A stretch of DNA of 42,401 nt, taken from assembly GCA_900542825.1 (NCBI GenBank), contig UQOY01000015.1, positions 1 to 42,401 of the forward strand, read 5' to 3'. Position numbers and translations under genes: made by a program. The notes beneath the pieces were generated by a model that saw nothing but the letters and a program-made list of their open reading frames with translations, made no database searches and was not told where the DNA came from. Below are positions 28,069 to 36,266 of this stretch, in pieces. Numbering within the stretch: the first letter of the stretch is position 1; each line of letters begins with the position of its first letter. The DNA is from an uncultured Collinsella sp. (GTDB lineage Bacteria; Actinomycetota; Coriobacteriia; Coriobacteriales; Coriobacteriaceae).

Positions 28069-28300
28069 ATTTCAACCAACGTACGTCATAGCAATTCCCG
28101 GTAGGTCGAAGGTGCTCTGTGGCGGCCCGGTGTTTTCATCTGAACGACTTTGCGTAGCAACCGGAACTCATTTATTTCAGCCAACGTACGTCATGGCAAT
28201 ATCCGGAAGGTCGCAGGGCGCTTCGCGGGCGGGTCAGGCTTTATCTGAACGACTTTGCGAAGCAACCGGAGTGAAGATAAAGCCTGGCCCGCCCGCGAAG
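28069..28300 (+). repeat. Tandem 105-bp repeat with exchanged arm, ending in a 25-bp palindrome
   Basis: Copy 1 (28069-28165) and copy 2 (28174-28270) have a 105-bp period. They share CCAACGTACGTCAT, GCAAT, CCGG, AGGTCG and then TGAACGACTTTGCG and AGCAACCGGA. Between these blocks, 28112-28140 and 28217-28245 are largely different in sequence. In copy 2 the variable arm 28221-28245 pairs with 28276-28300 (25 bp, one G-T). Copy 1 lacks its complementary arm. Confidence 0.8.
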
Positions 28301-28330
28301 TGCCACAAAGACCGCAGGGACGGGAGCAGC

Positions 28331-28336
28331 TATACT
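28331..28336 (+). promoter_or_regulatory. Candidate -10 box for purE
   Basis: TATACT at 28331 lies about 65 bases before purE. No convincing -35 box is visible at the right distance. Confidence 0.35.
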
Positions 28337-28399
28337 ACTCTCAGTAGTTAAGGGTCGCGGATCCGCCGCGTCGCCGCTCTCAACAGGAGGTCTTTGTTT

Positions 28400-28864
28400 A
28401 TGGCAGATCAAAAGCCGGTCGTCGGGATCATCATGGGTTCCAAGTCCGATCTGGGCGTTATGGAAGGCTGCACCGCCGAGCTCGAGGCGCTCGGTGTGCC
28501 CTATGAGCTCGTCATTGCGAGCGCACACCGCACGCCGGCGAAGGTCCACGAGTGGGCCTCGACCGCTGCCGATCGCGGCATTAAAGTGATTATCGCTGCC
28601 GCCGGCAAGGCCGCTCACCTGGGTGGTGTCGTGGCTGCCTTTACGCCGCTGCCGGTTATCGGTGTGCCTATGAAGACGAGTGACCTGGGCGGTATGGATT
28701 CGCTGCTGTCGATGGTGCAGATGCCTTCGGGTGTGCCCGTGGCCTGCGTTGCCATCAACGGCGCCAAGAACGCCGCCATCTATGCCACGCAGATTCTGGG
28801 TGCTTGCGATCCCGAGTACCGCAAGGTTATCGAGAAGATGAAGCAGGAGATGGCCGACGCCTAA
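28400..28864 (+). CDS. purE: N5-carboxyaminoimidazole ribonucleotide mutase (PurE class I)
   Basis: This 154-aa protein has GIIMGSKSDLGVMEG near the start, the SAHRTP motif, IAAAGKAAHLGGVVAAFT and GVPMKTSDLGGMDSLLSMVQMP, all diagnostic of PurE. It carries out the carboxylation-related step from CAIR precursor to CAIR. The class I reaction normally needs PurK, which is not in the window. ATG 28400 sits 9 bases after AGGAGG. Confidence 0.96.
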   Translation: MADQKPVVGIIMGSKSDLGVMEGCTAELEALGVPYELVIASAHRTPAKVHEWASTAADRGIKVIIAAAGKAAHLGGVVAAFTPLPVIGVPMKTSDLGGMDSLLSMVQMPSGVPVACVAINGAKNAAIYATQILGACDPEYRKVIEKMKQEMADA

Positions 28865-28900
28865 GCGACTTGCCATTTCGCCGTAATCATAGGGAGAGTC

Positions 28901-29905
28901 ATGTCCGACTATCAGGGAAAACGTTTCTCGGCTTCTCAGATCCCCGATCCATCCAAGTCGGGATCGGCCCGCTCCATGCAGCATGGTCGGGCATCCTCTT
29001 CTCAGCAGGCTCGTGCGCCGCGCCCCGTAACGCCAACGTCCCATCGCCGTCAGGATACGCCGGCTGCGTATCGCCCCTCGTCATATGGCACGGCAAAGAA
29101 GCAGGCCCGGTCGACGAGGCAACCGAGCGGTGCGCCGTCCAGCTATACCGAGCCGCCGCGTAAGAAGCGCCGCTCCATCATCCCCATTCTGCTCATCATC
29201 GTGGGCATCGGTCTGATTGTCGCCGCCGCCGCCATCTTTATCAATGCTCAGATTGGCTATAAGCAGGCGAGCGATTCGTACCAGAAAATCGAGAAGCAAT
29301 ATGTAAGCGATAAGGACGCCAGCGGCGTGCCGATTATCGACTTTGATGCGCTTGCTCAGACAAACCCCGAGATTGTGGGTTGGATTTATGTGCCGGGAAC
29401 CAACATCAACTATCCCGTGGTGCAGACCAACAACAACTCCAAATACCTCAACACGCTGTTCGACGGTACGGCCAATGCGTCCGGGGCCATTTTCCTGGAT
29501 AGCGATGACACCGCGCCGGGAATGGTTGACCAGCAGACCACGATCTACGGCCACCATATGAATGACGGGTCGATGTTCAACGTGATTTCGGACACCACCG
29601 ACCAAGCGACATTCGATAGCATCGAGTACGTGTATTACATCACGCGCGATGCAACGTATAAGCTGCGACCGCTGGCGACCAAGGTCGTCGAGGACACGTA
29701 TGCCAAGGCGCGCACGCCTAATTTTGAGGGTGACGACGGGCTCAAGAACTACCTGTCCGAGATGCTCGACGGCGCTTCGGCAGTGGCGAGCGATGCAGGG
29801 GACCGTGCCGCCTCGGCAACCAAGGTCGTGACGCTTGTGACCTGTCGCTCGCTGTCATTTAGCAATACGCGTGCTGTCATGGTGCTCACGCCGGTCGAGG
29901 AATAG
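28901..29905 (+). CDS. Class B sortase
   Basis: This 334-aa protein has a long basic, Ser/Pro/Gln-rich cytoplasmic N-terminal region (1-91), one membrane helix (about 92-114) and a class B catalytic domain. The start of the domain reads ETNPEIVGW-like (AQTNPEIVGWIYVPGTNINYPVVQ). The catalytic His is in YGHHM (218), Cys in TLVTC (315) and Arg in SNTR (324). It joins surface proteins to the wall or polymerises pilins. No substrate gene is adjacent. The two pilins at 4378-9751 are the only obvious substrates in the window. AGGGAGAGTC precedes ATG 28901. The 90-residue N-terminal tail is unusually long. Confidence 0.92.
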   Translation: MSDYQGKRFSASQIPDPSKSGSARSMQHGRASSSQQARAPRPVTPTSHRRQDTPAAYRPSSYGTAKKQARSTRQPSGAPSSYTEPPRKKRRSIIPILLIIVGIGLIVAAAAIFINAQIGYKQASDSYQKIEKQYVSDKDASGVPIIDFDALAQTNPEIVGWIYVPGTNINYPVVQTNNNSKYLNTLFDGTANASGAIFLDSDDTAPGMVDQQTTIYGHHMNDGSMFNVISDTTDQATFDSIEYVYYITRDATYKLRPLATKVVEDTYAKARTPNFEGDDGLKNYLSEMLDGASAVASDAGDRAASATKVVTLVTCRSLSFSNTRAVMVLTPVEE

Positions 29906-29973
29906 ATTGTTGAGAGTAGCTAAAAGAGCCCCGTCCCAAATGAGCTGCTCGATGACGGTAAAAGGAGAAAGTG

Positions 29974-30390
29974 ATGCTCGAGAATGGCAAAACGATGCCT
30001 TCGATTGATACTTGGCTGCGCGAGGCCAAAGCCGATTCGTTGGCGCCTGCGTGCGGTATGTATCTGACGCATAACGGCGTGGTGCGTGCGACGCCCAAGG
30101 CCGAGGTGCGCGGAGTCGAGACCGATGGCGTGGCGCCGGGCCACAAGGTGAGCAGCATGGTCTTTGACTACGACGCCGAAAAGGTGCGGTCTGCTATCGA
30201 AACCACACGCGCGATGCCCGGCATCGGCTATGTGCGCGTATGGCTGGCGAGCGGTGAGCTTGCCATGGGTGACGATATCATGCTCGTGCTCATTGGCGGA
30301 GACATTCGCCCGCACGTGGTCGATGCCCTGCAGTCGCTTGTAGGCACCATCAAGAATGAATGCGTGAACGAGGTCGAGCGCGAGGCATAG
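29974..30390 (+). CDS. MoaE-like protein, probably not a canonical molybdopterin synthase
   Basis: This 138-aa protein resembles the MoaE fold: GMYLTHNGVVR near the N terminus, then VSSMVFDYDAEKVRSAIE, IGYVRVWLASGELAMGDDIMLVLIGGDIRPHVVDAL and IKNECVNEVE. In true MoaE the tail has two catalytic lysines seven residues apart; here only the first position (IKNE) has Lys and the second is Val. No other molybdopterin genes are near. Function is therefore uncertain. ATG 29974 follows AAAGGAGAAAGTG. It lies 68 bp after the sortase gene and ends at a perfect terminator. Confidence 0.6.
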   Translation: MLENGKTMPSIDTWLREAKADSLAPACGMYLTHNGVVRATPKAEVRGVETDGVAPGHKVSSMVFDYDAEKVRSAIETTRAMPGIGYVRVWLASGELAMGDDIMLVLIGGDIRPHVVDALQSLVGTIKNECVNEVEREA

Positions 30391-30424
30391 AGCTGTGCGA
30401 TCGATTCGAATCCATCTGCAGCAA

Positions 30425-30462
30425 AAGCCCGCTGGCAGTTAGGCTGAACTGCCAGCGGGCTT
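30425..30462. terminator. Bidirectional 16-bp terminator
   Basis: Bases 30425-30440 pair exactly with 30447-30462 around AGGCTG. It separates the MoaE-like gene from the convergent membrane-protein gene, with A residues before and some T residues after. Confidence 0.85.
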
Positions 30463-30499
30463 ACTTGTCCGTTGGAACCGACTTGCACCAGCGCCTGCG

Positions 30500-31729
30500 C
30501 TATACGCGTGTGGCGTCCTTGGGGCTCATGGTCATGCTCTGGAAGCGATTTTCCATGTACTCATTATCGAAGTACGTGCCGTAGAACTGCGCAACGGGAA
30601 TATCGTTGACCGTGCCGTTGACGCGCTGATACCAGTAGTCGAGCGATTGCAGCGTCATGACGCCGTCGACCAGCATGATGATGGTAAAGATGACGGTTGC
30701 TGAGTAGCGACTCTTCCAGGGAATCATGTTAATGAGCTTGAGCAATCTGGGCAGCAGCAGCTTGATCCAGATGAGTCCGCCCAGGCCCCACAGGCAGGCG
30801 AAGCCTGTGCAGGTGCGTCCGCCCGTGAGCACAGCGAGCGGATCGGGCATGCCAAAGAGCTTCATATGCGAGTAACTCCACGAGACCACACCGAACGAGG
30901 TCTGCATAAACCAGCCCACGAACACCTCAAAGCTTGCGCCAAGTAGGGCACTCACCAAAAAGATAATGATGGGGTTCTTTTTGTAGAAGCGGTTGAGCAC
31001 CATGGTCATGAGTACGGCGCCAAATCCGTAGATGGGGCTGAAGGGGCCAAACAGCATGCCGGCGCGATTCTGGTAGACGCCCGGGTCGTCGACCGTCATA
31101 TGCCAGATGTCCTCCAGGATGAGGCCAAGCACGCAGCAGACAAAGAATACCCAGAACAGGTTGAAGTAGTTGAGCTTGATGTAGCCTTCGCCGGTCTCAT
31201 CGCGGCCGAGCATGCCCTCGGCGGCGGCGTCGCGATCAAGCATCTCCTGCAGGCGGCGCTGCAGTTCGCGCTCCTGACGAAGCGTGGGGTCAACGGTGGC
31301 CGAAAGCGCGATGAGGATGCCGAGCTGGATGGCGGGGCGCAGCAAGAACGGCCCGATACCCTGGAGCATCACGTCGACCAAAAGCTCTACGACGGTAAAT
31401 GCGATAAGGATATAGGACAGGCGCGCGGCGTTGCGGCGCTGGTCCTTAATGAGGTCAAGGCCAAAGATGACCAAGATGACCGCGCTTGCCGCCGAGAGCA
31501 TGATGCCGGCGACGATAAGGCCGACCGCGACGAGCGTGTTGTCGCCGAGCTTGGCGGCGGCGTTGCCGTTGATGAGCGCGGTGATGACCTGCCACATAAA
31601 GGCGGCGACCGACGGGAGCGTGCCCACGCCGGACAGGATGCACAGGACGGCATACACCTTAATGATGAGGGGGATCTTCTTGACCTCCGTGGCGCTGGGG
31701 ACGCTGGGGTCGAGTTCGTTTCGATCCAT
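30500..31729 (-). CDS. CmpB-type (ABC-transporter type IV) membrane protein
   Basis: This 409-aa protein has an N-terminal half with four hydrophobic segments (about 20-165), a charged linker (QERELQRRLQEMLDRDAAAEG) and a C-terminal half that matches the ABC_trans_CmpB family: FGPFSPIYGFGAVLM, SALLGASFEVFVGWFMQ and the WSYSHMKLFG/GRTCTGFACLWGLGG region. The family is widespread in gut Firmicutes and Actinobacteria but its substrate is unknown, and no ATPase lies next to it. GAAAGGTTCTGT precedes ATG 31729 on the minus strand. The N-terminal domain is an addition to the bare family domain. Confidence 0.8.
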   Translation of the reverse strand: MDRNELDPSVPSATEVKKIPLIIKVYAVLCILSGVGTLPSVAAFMWQVITALINGNAAAKLGDNTLVAVGLIVAGIMLSAASAVILVIFGLDLIKDQRRNAARLSYILIAFTVVELLVDVMLQGIGPFLLRPAIQLGILIALSATVDPTLRQERELQRRLQEMLDRDAAAEGMLGRDETGEGYIKLNYFNLFWVFFVCCVLGLILEDIWHMTVDDPGVYQNRAGMLFGPFSPIYGFGAVLMTMVLNRFYKKNPIIIFLVSALLGASFEVFVGWFMQTSFGVVSWSYSHMKLFGMPDPLAVLTGGRTCTGFACLWGLGGLIWIKLLLPRLLKLINMIPWKSRYSATVIFTIIMLVDGVMTLQSLDYWYQRVNGTVNDIPVAQFYGTYFDNEYMENRFQSMTMSPKDATRV

Positions 31730-31979
31730 ACAGAACCTTTCTCGTTTTGTCCTAGGTTACAAGGATACGCCGCCGACCTGCTAAAAGACAGGACGAACGT
31801 CCCAATTGCAGCAATGTAAGCCTTAACGGTGGGCGAGACGCGTCGCGACGGAAGCATACGGGATCGTTGGCCCCGCGGTCGGGTTCCCCAATAAAATGTT
31901 TGGCCGCAAAACGGATTATAAGCTCGGTGGGCTTTTAAAAAGCGCTGCTCATGCGCGGGAGTGCTTGTCTTGCCGTGCG
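31730..31979. other. Divergent intergenic region before purF
   Basis: About 250 bp separate the divergent CmpB and purF starts. For the minus-strand gene, TGTCTT and TATCCT spaced by 17 bp are a weak promoter candidate. No gene is seen. Confidence 0.35.
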
Positions 31980-31985
31980 TATAAT
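31980..31985 (+). promoter_or_regulatory. -10 box of the purF promoter
   Basis: A perfect TATAAT (31980-31985) lies 41 bp before the purF start. The -35 region is not consensus, which suggests activator dependence or an upstream-assisted promoter. Confidence 0.6.
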
Positions 31986-32026
31986 AGGGCAGGTAACGCC
32001 AAATAACGAGGCTCTGAGGGGATGCC

Positions 32027-33697
32027 ATGTCTCAAGAAACCATCCGCGCGGCCGAGCGTGCCACGGGACAGGTGACGACCATGTCGACGTATGATCCGGA
32101 CTCCGACCAGCTGCATGAGGAATGCGGCATCTTTGGTGTGTGGGCACCCGATCGCGATGTGGCTCGGCTGACGTACTTTGGTCTGCGCGCGTTGCAGCAT
32201 CGCGGCCAGGAATCGGCGGGAATCGCCGTGGGCGATGGCGGCACGGTTATGGTTCGTAAAGACCTGGGACTGCTCGATCGCGTGTTCTCCAACGCCGACC
32301 TGTCGACGCTCTCCGGTCAGCTGGCTGTGGGCCACGTGCGCTATGGCACTGCCGGCGCCAAGAGTTGGGAAGCCTCGCAGCCGCATCTTTCTACCATCAA
32401 CAGCGTCATCATCGCGCTTGCTCACAACGGCACTCTGGTCAACACCGACGAGCTGCGCCGTCAGCTGATCGAGCTGGGCGTGCCGTTCCTCTCCAATTCG
32501 GATTCCGAGGTCGCGACCAAGCTTATCGGCTACTTTACCCAGCGTACGGGCCACCTGCGCGAGGGCATTCGCAAGACCATGGAGCTCGTGCGCGGCGGCT
32601 ACGCCATGACACTCATCAACGAGCAGGCGCTCTACGCCTTCCGCGACCCGCACGGCATTCGTCCGCTGGTGCTGGGCAAGCTCGTGGACGAGGGCCTGGA
32701 CCAGGCCGACGCCGCTTCTGTTTCGCAGCTGCCCTCGCAAGACGGTGCCTCGACGGTCGACTCCGCCGTCCATGTCACGCGCGCCGGCGGCTGGGTCGTT
32801 GCCTCCGAGACCTGCGCGCTCGATATCGTGGGCGCCGAGTATGTCCGTGATGTCCGTCCCGGCGAGATCTTGCGCATCAGCGCCGAGGGCCTGGTATCCG
32901 AGCAGGGCGTGCCCGCAGCAGAAGAACCGGCCAACTGCATCTTTGAGCAGGTCTACTTTGCCCGCCCCGATTCGATCATGAACGGCAAGAGCGTCTATGC
33001 CTGCCGCTACGACATGGGTCGTCAGCTGGCACACGAAGAGCCCGTCGAGGCCGATCTGGTCATCGGCGTGCCCGACTCCGGCCTGCCGCCCGCGGAGGGC
33101 TATTCGCACGAGAGCGGCATTCCCTTTGGCGAGGGCCTCATCAAGAATCGCTATGTGGGCCGTACGTTTATCGAGCCCACGCAGGAGCTGCGCGCCATGG
33201 GCGTGCGCATGAAGCTCAACCCGCTGCGTGACAACATCGAGGGCAAGCGCCTGGTCGTGATCGACGACTCCATCGTACGCGGCACCACCATGGTGCAGCT
33301 CGTCAAGATGCTGCGCAACGCTGGCGCCAAGGAGATTCACATCCGTATCAACTCGCCCGAGGTCATCTGGCCGTGCTTTTACGGTATCGATACCGACGTG
33401 CAGTCGCAGCTCATCAGCGCCAACAAGACGGTCGAGGAGATTTGCGAGTATATCGGCGCCGATTCGCTGGCCTTCCTTTCGGTTGAGGGCCTGCTGAAGG
33501 TCATGCCCAAGGGTGGCTACTGCGATGCGTGCTTTACCGGCCGTTATCCCGTGGCGATTCCCGAGAGCTTTGGTCGCGACAAGTTTATGGAGGGCTTTAA
33601 GCCCCGCAACCTGGATAAGCCGCTGCACTTTGACGACGACGCCGTGGTCGAGAAATACGACGACCGCAGCTGGGAAGAGAAGCACGGCGAGGCTTAA
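32027..33697 (+). CDS. purF: Amidophosphoribosyltransferase (iron-sulfur type)
   Basis: This 556-aa protein is longer than most. It has an N-terminal propeptide ending before Cys33 (EECGIFGVW), the Ntn glutaminase nucleophile that must be exposed by cleavage. The PRPP loop VVIDDSIVRGTTMVQLV is conserved. Cysteines including CDACF near the C terminus mark the 4Fe-4S form known from Bacillus. It starts de novo purine synthesis from PRPP and glutamine. ATG 32027 follows GAGGGGATGCC. ATG 32081 (MSTYDPD) would give a more usual 14-residue propeptide and is a real alternative. The gene is not coupled to purM. Confidence 0.95.
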   Translation: MSQETIRAAERATGQVTTMSTYDPDSDQLHEECGIFGVWAPDRDVARLTYFGLRALQHRGQESAGIAVGDGGTVMVRKDLGLLDRVFSNADLSTLSGQLAVGHVRYGTAGAKSWEASQPHLSTINSVIIALAHNGTLVNTDELRRQLIELGVPFLSNSDSEVATKLIGYFTQRTGHLREGIRKTMELVRGGYAMTLINEQALYAFRDPHGIRPLVLGKLVDEGLDQADAASVSQLPSQDGASTVDSAVHVTRAGGWVVASETCALDIVGAEYVRDVRPGEILRISAEGLVSEQGVPAAEEPANCIFEQVYFARPDSIMNGKSVYACRYDMGRQLAHEEPVEADLVIGVPDSGLPPAEGYSHESGIPFGEGLIKNRYVGRTFIEPTQELRAMGVRMKLNPLRDNIEGKRLVVIDDSIVRGTTMVQLVKMLRNAGAKEIHIRINSPEVIWPCFYGIDTDVQSQLISANKTVEEICEYIGADSLAFLSVEGLLKVMPKGGYCDACFTGRYPVAIPESFGRDKFMEGFKPRNLDKPLHFDDDAVVEKYDDRSWEEKHGEA

Positions 33698-33736
33698 AAC
33701 CTGCCATTTAGGGACAGGTTTATTTTGGTAGGTTTT
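33696..33736 (+). terminator. Hairpin after purF carrying a GGGACAGG loop
   Basis: AAAACCTGCCA (33696-33706) pairs with TGGTAGGTTTT (33726-33736), with one G-U pair. The loop holds AGGGACAGGTTTA, the core of the dispersed repeat family. The stem starts inside the stop codon. Confidence 0.65.
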
Positions 33737-33759
33737 ACCTGCTGTTTTGTTGATTGAAC

Positions 33760-33829
33760 GGCGCGCGTTGTCAGGATGCGCGCCGAAATGAACGCAACTA
33801 TGAGCACCGTTTGGCGCCCGCGCGGCGCC
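33760..33829 (+). promoter_or_regulatory. Two GC-rich hairpins in the purM leader
   Basis: GGCGCGC (33760-33766) pairs with GCGCGCC (33778-33784). GGCGCC (33813-33818) pairs with GGCGCC (33824-33829), extended by flanking CACCGT and CGGT. The second lies just before the GAGAGGAAGG ribosome site. They may influence expression, but no ligand motif is recognised. Confidence 0.4.
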
Positions 33830-33854
33830 ACGGTAGTGGGAGAGGAAGGCTCAG

Positions 33855-34958
33855 ATGAGCGACAGCAAACATGTGACGTATGAGGACGCCGGCGTCGATA
33901 CCGCCGAGGGCGGCCGCGCCGTCGACGCTATTAAGCAAATGGTTAAGGACACCAACCGCCCCGAGGTTATCGGCGGTATCGGTGGCTTTGGTGGTCTGTT
34001 CTCGGCCGCCGCGCTTAAGGATATGGAAGACCCGATTCTGATCAGCGGTACCGACGGCGTGGGCACCAAGCTCGTGCTCGCTCAGATCATGGACCGTCAC
34101 GAGACGGTGGGCCAGGACCTGGTCGCCATGTGCGTCAACGACATTTTGGCTTCGGGCGCCGAGCCGCTGTTCTTCCTGGACTACGTCGCCATCGGCCACA
34201 TTGAGGCCGAGCACATGGCAAAGATCATCAAGGGCGTGGCCGACGGCTGCAAACTCGCGGGCTGCGCGCTCGTGGGCGGCGAGATGGCCGAGCACCCCGG
34301 TGTTATGGCTCCCGCCGACTACGACCTTGCCGGCTTTACCGTGGGTGTCGTTGATCGTCCCAAGATGCTCGACCCCGCGAACGTCCGCCCCGGCGACGTG
34401 ATTCTGGGCCTGCCTTCCACCGGCGTGCACTCTAACGGCTACTCGCTCGTGCGCAAGGTCATCGGCGTCGACGGTATCAAGCCGGGCACGCCCGAGGCGG
34501 CCGCTAAGGCCGAGGAGCTGAGCCGCCCGCTCGAGGAGCTCGGCGGCGTATCGCTGGCCGACGCCCTGCTGGCCCCCACGCGCATCTACGTCAAGCCGAT
34601 TCTTGAGCTGCTGCGCGGTGGCGCTCCGGTGCACGCCATTGCCCACATCACCGGCGGCGGCATCACCGAGAACCTCAACCGCGCGCTTGCCGACGACGTT
34701 GACGCCGTGGTCACCCGTAATGGTGCCGAGATGGGCTGGGATGTTCCGCCCGTCATCACTTACGTGTCGCGTCAGGCCGAGCTCGCGCCCAATGAGGCAT
34801 GCAAGACCTTCAACATGGGCGTCGGCCTGTGCCTGATCGTCGCCCCCGAGGACGAGGCCGCGGTTACCGAGGCCCTGGTCGCGCTGGGCGAGAAGCCGTT
34901 CCGCGTGGGCGAGTGCGTCGAGGGCTCCGGTAAGGTCGTGTACTCCGATGAGCGCTAA
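33855..34958 (+). CDS. purM: Phosphoribosylformylglycinamidine cyclo-ligase (AIR synthetase)
   Basis: This 367-aa protein starts with VTYEDAGVDTAEGGRAVDAIK, then GGFGGLFS, the ATP/metal segment SGTDGVGTKLVLA and AEMAEHPG-like GGEMAEHPGVM. The GLPSTGVHSNGYSLVRKV and ITGGGITENLNRA motifs are conserved. It belongs to the PurM/PurL-type ATPase superfamily and makes AIR. Its start ATG 33855 follows GAGAGGAAGG. It overlaps purN by 11 bp. Confidence 0.96.
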   Translation: MSDSKHVTYEDAGVDTAEGGRAVDAIKQMVKDTNRPEVIGGIGGFGGLFSAAALKDMEDPILISGTDGVGTKLVLAQIMDRHETVGQDLVAMCVNDILASGAEPLFFLDYVAIGHIEAEHMAKIIKGVADGCKLAGCALVGGEMAEHPGVMAPADYDLAGFTVGVVDRPKMLDPANVRPGDVILGLPSTGVHSNGYSLVRKVIGVDGIKPGTPEAAAKAEELSRPLEELGGVSLADALLAPTRIYVKPILELLRGGAPVHAIAHITGGGITENLNRALADDVDAVVTRNGAEMGWDVPPVITYVSRQAELAPNEACKTFNMGVGLCLIVAPEDEAAVTEALVALGEKPFRVGECVEGSGKVVYSDER

Positions 34959-35649
34959 CGAGCAGATGGCTGCCGCCGAGGGCCTGGGCTTTGTGCCCTA
35001 CACCCGTCCGACCGGCACCGATACGGCTGAGCCGCTCAAGATCGGCGTGCTCATCAGCGGCTCCGGCACCAATCTGCAGGCACTGATCGACCTGATCGCC
35101 GCCGGCAAGCTCAATGCCTCGATTGAGCTCGTAGTGTCGAGCCGTCCCTCGGCCAAGGGTCTGCAACGTGCCGAGCGTGCGGGCATTCAGACGTTGACCC
35201 TTTCCAAGGATGTCTATGCGGATCCCATCGCCGCCGACGAGATCATCGCGCACGAGCTGCTCGAGCGCGGCTGCGAATATGTGGTCATGGCCGGCTACAT
35301 GCGCATGGTGCACACGCCGCTGCTGGCGGCGTTTCCCAACCGCGTGGTCAACTTGCACCCGGCGCTGCTGCCGAGCTTTACCGGTGCGCATGCGATCGAC
35401 GATGCCTTTGCGCGCGGCGTCAAGGTAACTGGCGTGACCGTGCATTTTGCCAACGAGATCTACGACAACGGCCCCATCATCGCCCAGCGCGCGCTGGCTG
35501 TCGAGGAGGGCTGGGATGCCGACACGCTCGAGGAGCATATCCACGCGATTGAGCACGTGCTGTACCCCGAGGTTGTTCAGATGCTCGCCGACGGCCGCGT
35601 CCACGTTCTAGAGAACGGCAAGGTCGCAATTGATGCACCCCGCGGCTAG
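34948..35649 (+). CDS. purN: Phosphoribosylglycinamide formyltransferase
   Basis: This 233-aa protein is longer than E. coli PurN because of a 28-residue N-terminal extension. The core begins KIGVLISGSGTNLQAL. The catalytic triad Asn135, His137 (NLHPALLPSF) and Asp173 (YDNGPI) is intact. It transfers a formyl group from 10-formyl-THF to GAR. The ATG at 34948 lies in the end of purM (ATGAGCGCTAA overlap), so translation is coupled. A start nearer the core is possible but has no better ribosome site. Confidence 0.95.
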   Translation: MSANEQMAAAEGLGFVPYTRPTGTDTAEPLKIGVLISGSGTNLQALIDLIAAGKLNASIELVVSSRPSAKGLQRAERAGIQTLTLSKDVYADPIAADEIIAHELLERGCEYVVMAGYMRMVHTPLLAAFPNRVVNLHPALLPSFTGAHAIDDAFARGVKVTGVTVHFANEIYDNGPIIAQRALAVEEGWDADTLEEHIHAIEHVLYPEVVQMLADGRVHVLENGKVAIDAPRG

Positions 35650-35681
35650 CGGTGCACAGTACAATTTTGTTGAGTGGTCAG

Positions 35682-35726
35682 GGTGGTCATTGGCGCCAAG
35701 GTGCGTGTGACCACCTTTAGTTTTTG
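35682..35726 (+). terminator. Terminator after purN
   Basis: GGTGGTCA (35682-35689) pairs with TGACCACC (35708-35715) across an 18-nt loop, followed by TTTAGTTTTT. Confidence 0.75.
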
Positions 35727-35782
35727 TAGTCATCGGGGACGTTCTTGAATGACTAATCGTTTAAGAACGTCGCAGGTGACTA
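35727..35782 (+). repeat. Nested palindrome before the PTS gene
   Basis: An outer TAGTCA/TGACTA pair encloses GGGGACGTTCTT and AAGAACGTC, which form a 9-bp inner stem around a 16-nt loop. It carries the GGGGAC start of the dispersed repeat family. Confidence 0.6.
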
Positions 35783-35800
35783 GGTGAGAGAGGTGATCGC

Positions 35801-36265
35801 ATGGCGGATAGCGAAGCACTGTTTACGCCTGAGCTGGTGTTTTTTGATTGGGAGTGCGCGACGCCGGATGAGGTGTTTGCGCGACTCGAGGACGAGCTTG
35901 CACCTCGCGGCTACATTGCGCCCGGTTGGCTCGATGCCGTCCGCACGCGTGAAGATGCCTATCCCACGGGCCTTGCCATGCCGGCGGCCAACATCGCCAT
36001 CCCGCATACCGATCCGGGGTTTGTGGCTAAGCCCTATATCGCGGTGGTGAAGCCCGCGGCGCCCGTGACGTTCAGTGCTATGGCGGGCATGGGTGCCCCC
36101 GTGCCGGCACAGATCATCATCAATCTGGGCATCGCCGAGCCGGGCGGCCAAGTCGAGGCCCTGCAAGCGCTCATGAATATCTTTATGGATGCCGACGCCG
36201 CAGCCGATGTGCTCGGCCAGACTACGTGCCAAGGCATGGTCGACGCCATCCGCCACCACTTTTAG
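35801..36265 (+). CDS. Lone PTS EIIA protein (fructose/mannitol/galactitol type)
   Basis: This 154-aa protein is a complete EIIA type-2 domain. The phosphorylatable His69 lies in AIPHTDP, and the preceding TGLAMPAANIAIPHT follows the family consensus. It would accept phosphate from HPr and pass it to an EIIB. No EIIB or EIIC gene is adjacent, so it may serve a distant permease or act in regulation. GAGAGAGGTGATCGC precedes ATG 35801. Confidence 0.88.
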   Translation: MADSEALFTPELVFFDWECATPDEVFARLEDELAPRGYIAPGWLDAVRTREDAYPTGLAMPAANIAIPHTDPGFVAKPYIAVVKPAAPVTFSAMAGMGAPVPAQIIINLGIAEPGGQVEALQALMNIFMDADAAADVLGQTTCQGMVDAIRHHF

Positions 36266-36266
36266 G

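Noticed and set aside
28069..28270. Two-unit tandem repeat as a CRISPR remnant
   Set aside because: The unit is 105 bp, the conserved parts are not short uniform repeats, the variable part is self-complementary with its right arm, and no cas gene is present.
31949..33685. Long open frame antisense to purF
   Set aside because: It is explained by the codon bias of purF; no domain or ribosome site was seen.
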